A stretch of DNA of 5,152 nucleotides from IMCC26207 sp044357715. GTDB taxonomy: Bacteria > Actinomycetota > Acidimicrobiia > Acidimicrobiales > Microtrichaceae. The stretch covers positions 1-5,152 of the forward strand of contig JBIKPA010000197.1 of assembly GCA_044357715.1 (NCBI GenBank), written 5' to 3'. This document shows positions 1-5,152 of this stretch, one piece after another. Position 1 is the first letter of the stretch. Each line of letters opens with the position of its first letter. The translations under genes and the position numbers were made by a program. The notes beneath the pieces were generated by a model. It was not told the origin of the DNA and made no database searches. It saw only the letters and a program-made list of their open reading frames with translations.

Positions 1-1160
1 TCGGTGTGTTCGACCATTGGTTCTGCGAGGTTCCATCTCAGACGTTCATGAACCGTTCCTTCTGGACGGCGGCCACCTGCACCCCACTCCCTTCCGGTGG
101 TACCACCAACACGCCGATACAGCACTGGGTGCATGACAACATCTCAGAGACGATCTTCAACCGCCTAGAGGAGCACGGTCGATCCTGGAAAGTCTACGTT
201 CAAGGCGACACGGGAGCCTCGCTCACCGGCCTGATCCACTGGCCCATGCTGCATGAGCGTTTCGCCACGAACTTCGTACCATTCAGCGAGTTTGAAAAAG
301 ATGCTGCCTCTGGCAACCTTCCCGATTTTGCGATGATCGAGCCGAATCTCTTAGTAGGGCATGGCGACTTCCACCCGGCAGCAGGTGCGGCCTTAGTAAA
401 GGGCCTTGAACTCGACGTCGATGTTCCGTCCTCGATCCTCTCCGGCGATGCGTTCTTGCAGCGGGTCTTCGACGCCTATAGGGGCATGCGCTCTACTAGC
501 GGTGCCAACCTGTGGAATACGGCCCTTCTCATTGGATGGGATGAACCCGGCGGCACCTACGACCACGTGCCCCCAGGCCCGGTTCCCGCCCCCGATAAGG
601 CGGCTCCCGCAGGGCAGATGGGCTTTAAATTCGATCGCTCCGGCTACCGAGTCCCCGCCATCGTCGTCTCGCCTTGGGTCGAAACCGGTTCCGTTTACAA
701 CGACGAGCATCGCCACACCTCGCTCATAGCCACCCTCATCAAACTCTGGGACATCGGAGATGCGTTCACCGAGCGCGACAAGGCGGCAAACCCGATTGAC
801 TATGTCTTTAGTAGGGAAACCCCAACAGATCCAGACGACTGGGACGTAGCGCGCGCTAACGCTGTTCCGAAGTGGCAGATCGACTGGGAGGCGAGCGATC
901 GAACCCTGAGCAACTTAGGTAAGGCCGCCATCCCAGGTCTCATTCGGGCTGCAAAGGAAAAAGGGTGGCCGCTTCCCCCGCAACTAGAGGACCCCAACTT
1001 TCACCTCACCACAAATCTTGCATTCCACGCCCAGCAGTTGCTCTTCAAGTACATCTGGCCGCTGCTAGGACCAACCGGCGAGGACCTTGATCAAATCAAG
1101 GCCATCGTGGGCCAGGACCTGACGGATGCAACGAAGCCAGAGGTAGATGGGTCGGCGTAA
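1..1160 (+). CDS. Phosphoesterase family protein (phospholipase C / acid phosphatase type), 5'-truncated by the window edge
   Basis: Members of this family (Pfam phosphoesterase, PF04185) hydrolyse phosphate mono- or diesters, such as phosphatidylcholine, and are usually exported. Only the last ~385 residues are visible. The reading frame is open to the left edge; the GTG at position 6 lies inside conserved sequence (G-V-F-D-H-W-F) and is not the real start. The N-terminal E-N-R-S-F-D metal motif and any signal peptide are therefore outside. Numbering from that GTG, visible landmarks are P-S-Q-T-F-M-N-R-S-F (10-19; Thr13 aligns with the usual P-T-x-P-N-R segment, a candidate nucleophile region), F-N-R-L-E-E-x-G-R-S-W-K-V-Y (51-64), I-E-P (111-113), D-F-H-P (121-124), D-E-P-G-G-T-Y-D-H-V-P-P (179-190; Asp179-Glu180 match the family metal ligands), V-P-A-I-V-V-S-P-W (216-224) and H-T-S-L-I-A-T-L-I-K-L (237-247). 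About 115 residues follow the catalytic part. The usual H after D-E is P here. The family call is firm; substrate is unknown. Confidence 0.9.
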   Translation, partial: GVFDHWFCEVPSQTFMNRSFWTAATCTPLPSGGTTNTPIQHWVHDNISETIFNRLEEHGRSWKVYVQGDTGASLTGLIHWPMLHERFATNFVPFSEFEKDAASGNLPDFAMIEPNLLVGHGDFHPAAGAALVKGLELDVDVPSSILSGDAFLQRVFDAYRGMRSTSGANLWNTALLIGWDEPGGTYDHVPPGPVPAPDKAAPAGQMGFKFDRSGYRVPAIVVSPWVETGSVYNDEHRHTSLIATLIKLWDIGDAFTERDKAANPIDYVFSRETPTDPDDWDVARANAVPKWQIDWEASDRTLSNLGKAAIPGLIRAAKEKGWPLPPQLEDPNFHLTTNLAFHAQQLLFKYIWPLLGPTGEDLDQIKAIVGQDLTDATKPEVDGSA

Positions 1161-1223
1161 TCCTCTTGAGGGGTTCTGCTGTAGGCATTTTCACGCTGTT
1201 CGCGTTTGGCTTGTGTGACTCGA

Positions 1224-1245
1224 TGTGTGGTTGAGTGACCACGCA
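1224..1245. repeat. Imperfect inverted repeat upstream of exporter gene (possible operator or RNA hairpin)
   Basis: Arms TGTGTGGT (1224-1231) and ACCACGCA (1238-1245) flank the 6-base spacer TGAGTG. Seven of eight positions pair by Watson-Crick rules and one is a G-T pair. The element ends 38 bases before the exporter start codon. That position and a length near 20 bp would suit a dimeric repressor such as the TetR or MarR regulators that often control DHA2 exporters. No regulator gene is visible in the window, so an operator role is inference. A short RNA stem-loop in the leader is the alternative; there is no T-run, so it is not a classical terminator. Confidence 0.4.
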
Positions 1246-1270
1246 GGGTACGCCTCCCACTGAAACCTGC

Positions 1271-1280
1271 AGAAGAGAAG
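1271..1280 (+). promoter_or_regulatory. Purine-rich ribosome binding region of the exporter gene
   Basis: AGAAGAGAAG lies directly upstream of the ATG at 1284, with AGAAGAG ending six bases before it. It resembles a weak Shine-Dalgarno sequence rather than the consensus AGGAGG. It supports ATG 1284 as the start, which also leaves the short hydrophilic N-terminus expected ahead of the first membrane helix. Confidence 0.5.
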
Positions 1281-1283
1281 ATC

Positions 1284-2870
1284 ATGGCAATTACGGCTAA
1301 CACCTCTGACTCTGCTTCTACCGAATACGACCGGCGCTGGTGGATTCTGGGCGTTCTTTGCTTCAGCCTGTTGGTCATCGTCCTAGACAACTCGATTCTC
1401 AATGTTGCGATCCCAACGATAATCCGGGACTTACAGGCCACCAACAGTCAACTGCAGTGGATTGTTGACTCCTACACCATTGTTTTTGCAGGACTTCTCT
1501 TGACTGCTGGCGCAATGGGCGACAAGTTCGGGAGAAGGAGAGCGCTGCAACTAGGCCTTCTTATCTTCGGCTTCGGATCTTTCTTGGCTGCCATCTCCTC
1601 TAGCGCCACCGGACTGATCTCGACGAGAGCACTCATGGGCATAGGCGCAGCGTTCATCATGCCGGCAACATTGTCCATCATCACCAATGTTTTCCCGCCC
1701 CAAGAAAGGGCCAAGGCAATTGGAATCTGGGCTGGCGTTGCAGGACTTGGCGCCGCTCTAGGTCCACTCACTGGCGGATTTCTGGTAGAGCACTTTTATT
1801 GGGGCTCGGTATTTCTAGTGAATCTTCCCATCGTGGTAGTGGGACTCATCGCTGGCATCGTGTTGATACCGGAATCAAAAGACCCGTCAGCGCCTCGCTT
1901 AGACCCTGTTGGCGCAGTGCTCTCGATAGCTGCCCTGAGCCTTCTGCTGTTTGCTATTATTGAAGCGCCTACACATGGATGGCTCGATCCAAAGACTGTA
2001 GGGATCTTTGTTGCTGGCCTCATTCTTGGTGTGGCTTTCGTTACTTGGGAACGCAAGATTCCCGAACCGATGCTCGACATGAGCTTCTTTAAGAACCCCC
2101 GCTTTAGTGCCGCCAACGGCGCAATCACCGTGGTGTTCTTCGCCATGTTCGGATCCATCTTCTTGCTCACGCAATATTTTCAGTTCGTGCTCGGCTACTC
2201 ACCGCTTGAGACAGGCCTGCGAATGGTGCCCTTTGCACTCACCCTTATGGTTGTGGCACCAACAAGTTCTCAGGTAGTAAACCGGTTCGGCACAAAACGA
2301 ACAGTCACAGCTGGGCTAACACTGGTTGCGAGCGCACTAGTCACGATGGCGTTTCTTGAGGTGGATTCAGGCTACGAGCAGATTGTCTGGCGACTTATGT
2401 TGCTTGCCATAGGTATGGGTCTGACCATGGCGCCTTCTACAGACTCGGTGATGGGATCTCTTCCCCTAGGCAAGGCTGGAGTTGGATCGGCGGTGAACGA
2501 CACAACCCGCCAAGTCGGGGGCGCACTTGGTGTTGCGATTATCGGAAGCGTCTTGGCCACGGTCTATGGCTCCAAGGTGAGTGAGTTCCTCAGTGCTCAA
2601 GGAGCACCAACTAGCGCCATTGATGCCGCAAAGGGATCGCTCGGCGGGGCGAACCTTGTTGCGGCACAGGCTCCAAGCTCCGAGCAGGCGGCACGTCTTT
2701 TAGGCGTAGCGAATAGTGCATTTGTTGATGCGCTGCACTGGAGCGTCATCGTGGCGGCAATTCCAGTGGCGATAGGTGCGGTCTGTGTCTATCTCTTCCT
2801 GCCAGCTACAGCACGATCCGAGGACCTGCGTGAGCAGGGCATTGAGTTTGAAGCTGAACACAAGAACTAA
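1284..2870 (+). CDS. DHA2-family (EmrB/QacA-type, 14-helix) MFS drug/metabolite exporter
   Basis: This inner-membrane secondary transporter probably exports drugs or other small amphipathic compounds in exchange for protons. The 528-residue length is normal for the family. A ~17-residue hydrophilic N-terminus precedes helix 1. Hydrophobic segments fall near residues 18-38, 58-78, 88-105, 110-131, 147-167, 173-195, 209-227, 236-254, 275-297, 312-329, 340-358, 366-388, 408-428 and 484-506, which gives 14. Family motifs are L-D-N-S-I-L-N-V-A-I-P (34-44, motif D1 with Asp35), G-D-K-F-G-R-R-R (79-86, motif A), R-A-L-M-G-I-G (115-121, motif B with Arg115) and G-x(8)-G-P-x-x-G-G (151-165, antiporter motif C). 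N-R-F-G-T-K-R (333-339) is the second-half motif A relic. A ~55-residue polar loop separates helices 13 and 14, as is usual in DHA2 proteins. The start is supported by an upstream purine-rich region. No adjacent regulator is seen, and the substrate cannot be read from the sequence. Confidence 0.95.
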   Translation: MAITANTSDSASTEYDRRWWILGVLCFSLLVIVLDNSILNVAIPTIIRDLQATNSQLQWIVDSYTIVFAGLLLTAGAMGDKFGRRRALQLGLLIFGFGSFLAAISSSATGLISTRALMGIGAAFIMPATLSIITNVFPPQERAKAIGIWAGVAGLGAALGPLTGGFLVEHFYWGSVFLVNLPIVVVGLIAGIVLIPESKDPSAPRLDPVGAVLSIAALSLLLFAIIEAPTHGWLDPKTVGIFVAGLILGVAFVTWERKIPEPMLDMSFFKNPRFSAANGAITVVFFAMFGSIFLLTQYFQFVLGYSPLETGLRMVPFALTLMVVAPTSSQVVNRFGTKRTVTAGLTLVASALVTMAFLEVDSGYEQIVWRLMLLAIGMGLTMAPSTDSVMGSLPLGKAGVGSAVNDTTRQVGGALGVAIIGSVLATVYGSKVSEFLSAQGAPTSAIDAAKGSLGGANLVAAQAPSSEQAARLLGVANSAFVDALHWSVIVAAIPVAIGAVCVYLFLPATARSEDLREQGIEFEAEHKN

Positions 2871-2934
2871 CGCGACCAGAATGCTGAGATGACCCGACTG
2901 CTGAGAAGACCCGAGTACCGATGTGCCCGAGTGC
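2871..2934. other. Convergent intergenic gap, no intrinsic terminator recognised
   Basis: The 64 bp lie between the stop codons of the plus-strand exporter (TAA, 2868-2870) and the minus-strand ThDP enzyme (TAG, read from 2937 to 2935). Both transcripts should end here or inside the opposing gene. I found no GC-rich hairpin with a T-run on either strand. Termination may be Rho-dependent, may use a structure I cannot see by eye, or may occur within the opposing gene. Confidence 0.55.
2882..2915. repeat. Two-copy direct repeat with 17-bp period in the convergent gap
   Basis: TGCTGAGATGACCCGA (2882-2897) and TGCTGAGAAGACCCGA (2899-2914) differ at one of 16 positions and are offset by exactly 17 bases. 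The motif CCCGAGT occurs at 2910-2916 and again at 2926-2932, so a degenerate third unit may follow with a 16-base offset. The block lies outside both coding regions. It looks like a small tandem duplication that has begun to diverge, or less likely a pair of protein-binding half-sites. Confidence 0.6.
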
Positions 2935-4488
2935 CTAAAGCGTTGGTGGCAGAATCGCCTCAATCAGATGCGGCCCAGGCGTAGAGAACGCAGCTTCGAG
3001 TTGTTCAGAGAACTCTTCGGCGGTAGTTGCCCGAGTGGCAGCTACACCAAGACCCTGCGCTAGAGCCACAAAGTCGAGTAGGGGATTTGTTAGATCAAGC
3101 ATCTCTAACGCCTTTGGCCCGGGGTGTGCCCCCACACGTGATAGTTCAAGATTCAAGATTGCATACGACTGATTGTTGAGGATAACGGTGATCACATCAA
3201 GACCCTCTCGGACCTGCGTCCACAGGGCTTGAAAGGTGTACATCGCACTGCCATCAGCTTGCAGGTTGAGGACTTTGCGCCCGGGAGAGGCCACTGCGGC
3301 TCCCGTTGCTACTGGCATTCCAAATCCAATTGCTCCGCCGGGGAGACACAGCCAGTCATGCCGAGGCGAGCCTGCTGTGAACCCAGCAACAAACAGCCCC
3401 GCTGTATTTCCCTCATCAACCACAATGACGTCTTCGGGAAGTAGTGCACCAATAGCGGCAGCGAAGGACTCCGCATTGAGCGGTCCAGAGGGCAGCTCTG
3501 GGCGGGATGGCTCTGCGAGCACCGCCGAATCGGCCGGAGCACCCAGCATGTCTGCAAGTTCCTCTAATGCCGCCGTTGAGTCATCACCCGCCTGGGCCAG
3601 AACATGAACGGTGCAGCCCTGTGGAACCAAGTCCGATGCAATCTCTGGATAAGCGAAGAAAGAGACAGGAGAAGCAGCGCCAACCAGTACGAGGTGTTTC
3701 AGCCCGGCGAGTTGGGCCTGAGCAAACTCTGCCAAGTACATCAGGCGGTCGAGCGCCGGAACTCCTGCGCCTCGCTGAAGACGTGGCGGAAATGTCTCTG
3801 CGATCAGGCGAATCTCTGCGCTTTCGCTAATCCGAGAAGCTGCAACCAAGCCTGCCTCCATCAGAGAAGAACCCGCTAGCAAAAACGCCGTGGGCTCACC
3901 AGATCTCACCACCTCAAGAATCTGAGCCAGGGTAGAGGCCTCAACAGTTCGTGGTTGTGGACGTTCAGCGGGAGCAACCGGACCATCAGAGTCAAGCCAG
4001 CACACATCGGCAGGCAGAATGAGTGTTGCAACCTGCCCCGGAGGACCAAAGGAAGCAGCAACCGCATCGGCGGCGTCGTATTGCAGTCGCTCTGTGGAGT
4101 CAGCCGAGCGGATCCAACCTGAGACGCCCTGAGCGATGCTCTCAATATCGCTTTGCAAAGGTGCGTCGTACTGGGCGTGATAGGTGGCGTGATCCCCAAC
4201 GATGTTGACAATCGGAGTGTACCCACGGCGAGCATTATGAAGGTTGGCTAACCCGTTCCCAAGACCAGGCCCAAGGTGCAACAACACAGCGGCGGGCTTT
4301 CCGGCCATTCTGGCGTAGCCATCGGCAGCGCCAGTGGCGACTCCTTCAAATAGAGCAAGCACTGAATGCATCTCGGGGACTTCATCAAGCGCTGCAACAA
4401 AGTGCATCTCAGAGGTTCCGGGGTTCATGAAACATGTGTCCACCCCCGCATCTACAAGAGTCCGTATAAGTGCTTGTGCGCCGTTCAT
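2935..4488 (-). CDS. ThDP-dependent enzyme of the acetolactate synthase / benzoylformate decarboxylase superfamily
   Basis: This cytoplasmic enzyme should decarboxylate a 2-oxoacid or use it for carboligation, with thiamine diphosphate and Mg2+. All three domains are present. The N-terminal pyrimidine-binding domain (about 1-165) has N-P-G-T-S-E (22-27) and catalytic Glu48 in L-F-E-G-V-A-T-G-A-A-D-G-Y. A central domain spans about 185-320. The C-terminal pyrophosphate-binding domain (about 335-517) has P-G-G-A-I-G-F-G-M-P (383-392) and the ThDP motif A-D-G-S (411-414), 24 residues, then N-N (438-439). Asp412 and Asn439 are the expected Mg2+ ligands; the usual G-D-G reads A-D-G. Automatic annotation would probably say 'acetolactate synthase large subunit', but at 517 residues it is shorter than typical IlvB (about 560-600) and no IlvN small-subunit gene is adjacent. 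His71 aligns with His70 of P. putida benzoylformate decarboxylase. It overlaps the upstream dehydrogenase gene by 4 bp. The superfamily is certain; the reaction is not. Confidence 0.93.
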   Translation of the reverse strand: MNGAQALIRTLVDAGVDTCFMNPGTSEMHFVAALDEVPEMHSVLALFEGVATGAADGYARMAGKPAAVLLHLGPGLGNGLANLHNARRGYTPIVNIVGDHATYHAQYDAPLQSDIESIAQGVSGWIRSADSTERLQYDAADAVAASFGPPGQVATLILPADVCWLDSDGPVAPAERPQPRTVEASTLAQILEVVRSGEPTAFLLAGSSLMEAGLVAASRISESAEIRLIAETFPPRLQRGAGVPALDRLMYLAEFAQAQLAGLKHLVLVGAASPVSFFAYPEIASDLVPQGCTVHVLAQAGDDSTAALEELADMLGAPADSAVLAEPSRPELPSGPLNAESFAAAIGALLPEDVIVVDEGNTAGLFVAGFTAGSPRHDWLCLPGGAIGFGMPVATGAAVASPGRKVLNLQADGSAMYTFQALWTQVREGLDVITVILNNQSYAILNLELSRVGAHPGPKALEMLDLTNPLLDFVALAQGLGVAATRATTAEEFSEQLEAAFSTPGPHLIEAILPPTL

Positions 4489-5152
4489 AGTTGATCCTCA
4501 GTGTTAAATAGAATTTCGGGGTTCAGAATGCCGTTGGGGTCGAAGGCCGCTTTGATGCGTCGCATGAGAGCAATCTTGGCCGGGTCGACGAGTTCGTTGA
4601 AGAACTGCTTCTTTGCACGACCAACACCGTGTTCGCCAGAGATTTCGCCTCCAAGGGCTAGACCCGCTGCAAAGAGCTCGGTGAGCAAGCGATGCCTGCG
4701 TTCAGTATCCGAACAGAAAATTCCCATATGAACGTTGCCGTCGCCGGCATGACCGCAGCCAGCGATCCATGCGTCGTACTCCGTAGCGAGCAACCCGACA
4801 CGCTCCATGAACTGCGGGATCTGAGCGCGAGGTACCACGATGTCGATGATGTCGTCGGCCCCTGCCGCTTTGGCCATCCAGAAGGCCTTCTCGCGGGCAT
4901 CAATGAGCCCCGCCGCAGCACCCGATGGAAGCACATAGGCATCAATGGCACCAAGTTCAAAGAGCATCTCGGAGAGGCGCTCAGTATCTTCTTCGAGCCT
5001 AGTAAGAATCGGATTTTCCATCATGACTACCAAGTAGGCCAGCGCAGTGTCTTGGATCTCTTGAGGAATACCAAGTTCGAGTCCGGTAAAAGAATGAACT
5101 GCCGACATTGTGAGCAAGTCAATGTACTCAAGCACTACTGGTCCAATGCCCG
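4485..5152 (-). CDS. FAD-linked 2-hydroxyacid dehydrogenase, C-terminal part (GlcD / D-lactate dehydrogenase type), truncated by the window edge
   Basis: The family (FAD-binding PCMH domain plus FAD-oxidase C domain, PF02913) oxidises D-2-hydroxyacids such as D-lactate, glycolate or 2-hydroxyglutarate to 2-oxoacids. The last ~221 residues are visible. The frame stays open to the right edge, with G-I-G-P-V before the GTG at 5135, matching the family's G-x-x-P-x-x-L-E-x-x-D; that GTG is internal, and the N-terminal FAD-binding half lies outside. Numbering from it, landmarks are D-I-V-V-P (98-102), G-H-A-G-D-G-N-V-H (128-136), I-S-G-E-H-G-V-G (165-172) and F-D-P-N-G-I-L-N-P (198-206). His129, His136 and Glu168 align with the three metal ligands known in human D-2-hydroxyglutarate dehydrogenase, so the metal site looks intact. 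Its TGA stop overlaps the ATG of the ThDP gene, so the two are probably cotranscribed. The substrate is unknown. Without the N-terminal half I cannot exclude a fusion, for example to an iron-sulfur domain. Confidence 0.92.
   Translation of the reverse strand, partial: GIGPVVLEYIDLLTMSAVHSFTGLELGIPQEIQDTALAYLVVMMENPILTRLEEDTERLSEMLFELGAIDAYVLPSGAAAGLIDAREKAFWMAKAAGADDIIDIVVPRAQIPQFMERVGLLATEYDAWIAGCGHAGDGNVHMGIFCSDTERRHRLLTELFAAGLALGGEISGEHGVGRAKKQFFNELVDPAKIALMRRIKAAFDPNGILNPEILFNTEDQL
4495..4499 (-). promoter_or_regulatory. Ribosome binding site of the ThDP enzyme gene, inside the upstream gene
   Basis: On the minus strand GAGGA sits six bases before the ATG read from 4488. It lies within the last codons of the upstream dehydrogenase gene. 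It fixes the start of the ThDP enzyme and fits translational coupling through the ATGA stop/start overlap. Confidence 0.7.

Larger units (their letters stand above)
1161..1283. other. Intergenic gap between phosphoesterase and exporter genes
   Basis: This 123-bp stretch separates two genes on the same strand. It is long enough to carry a promoter for the exporter gene. I searched for -35/-10 pairs by eye and found none I would defend. It does hold an imperfect inverted repeat (listed separately) and a purine-rich ribosome-binding region next to the start codon. No strong GC-rich hairpin followed by a T-run is present after the phosphoesterase stop codon. Confidence 0.6.

Noticed and set aside
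393..729. Open frames of 107 codons on both strands inside the phosphoesterase gene.
   Set aside because: They lie wholly within a well-supported coding region, have low-complexity proline/serine/arginine-rich translations and resemble no family. They are shadows of the real frame.
1163..1180. The sequence after the phosphoesterase stop, TCTTGAGGGGTTCTGCTG, resembles the right half of the phage T7 late terminator.
   Set aside because: The matching left arm needed for the T7 hairpin is absent, only a 3-4 bp stem can form locally, and no T-run follows. I treat the likeness as chance.
1161..1235. Possible -35 hexamers TTGAGG (1166) and TTGGCT (1206) for an exporter promoter.
   Set aside because: Neither has an acceptable -10 element at 16-18 bases, so I do not call a promoter.
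1..2870. The idea that the phosphoesterase and the exporter form a functional operon.
   Set aside because: They share a strand, but a 123-bp gap with an inverted repeat separates them and no common substrate is apparent.
2871..2934. Possible bidirectional intrinsic terminator between the converging genes.
   Set aside because: The repeated CCCGAG elements are direct, not inverted, so they cannot form a stem, and there is no T-run on either strand.
3229..3879. Several plus-strand open frames of 71-123 codons opposite the ThDP enzyme gene.
   Set aside because: They are antisense to strongly conserved ThDP-binding domains, have no recognisable domains, and reflect the codon composition of the real gene.

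Overview
The window looks like a piece of an ordinary bacterial chromosome of moderate GC (roughly mid-fifties percent by eye; not computed). The DHA2-type exporter opens with a W-W-x-L-x-x-L-C-x-S-L-L-V-I-x-L-D-N stretch typical of actinobacterial members, and the other genes fit that phylum too. An actinobacterium, perhaps of moderate GC such as an Acidimicrobiia-type lineage, is my best guess. It rests on protein style only. No rRNA, tRNA, CRISPR array, insertion sequence or phage gene is visible.

Layout. Positions 1-1160 (+) hold the C-terminal part of a phosphoesterase-family protein (phospholipase C / acid phosphatase type), cut by the left edge. A 123-bp gap (1161-1283) contains a 22-bp imperfect inverted repeat but no promoter I can defend. 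Positions 1284-2870 (+) hold a complete 528-residue DHA2-family MFS drug/metabolite exporter. A 64-bp convergent gap (2871-2934) contains a near-perfect 17-bp-period direct repeat and no recognisable intrinsic terminator. Positions 2935-4488 (-) hold a complete 517-residue thiamine diphosphate (ThDP) enzyme of the acetolactate synthase / benzoylformate decarboxylase superfamily. Positions 4485-5152 (-) hold the C-terminal part of an FAD-linked 2-hydroxyacid dehydrogenase (GlcD / D-lactate dehydrogenase type), cut by the right edge.

How the genes work together. The two minus-strand genes overlap by four bases (ATGA) and are almost certainly cotranscribed, FAD enzyme first. Chemically they form a natural pair: the flavoenzyme would oxidise a 2-hydroxyacid to a 2-oxoacid, which a ThDP enzyme could decarboxylate or use for carboligation. 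The ThDP enzyme keeps a histidine that aligns with His70 of Pseudomonas putida benzoylformate decarboxylase, so 'acetolactate synthase' may be a misleading label. This pair is the best functional lead in the window. The two plus-strand genes point the same way but are separated by 123 bp, and nothing ties their functions together. I found no convincing evidence of a wholly new type of system.
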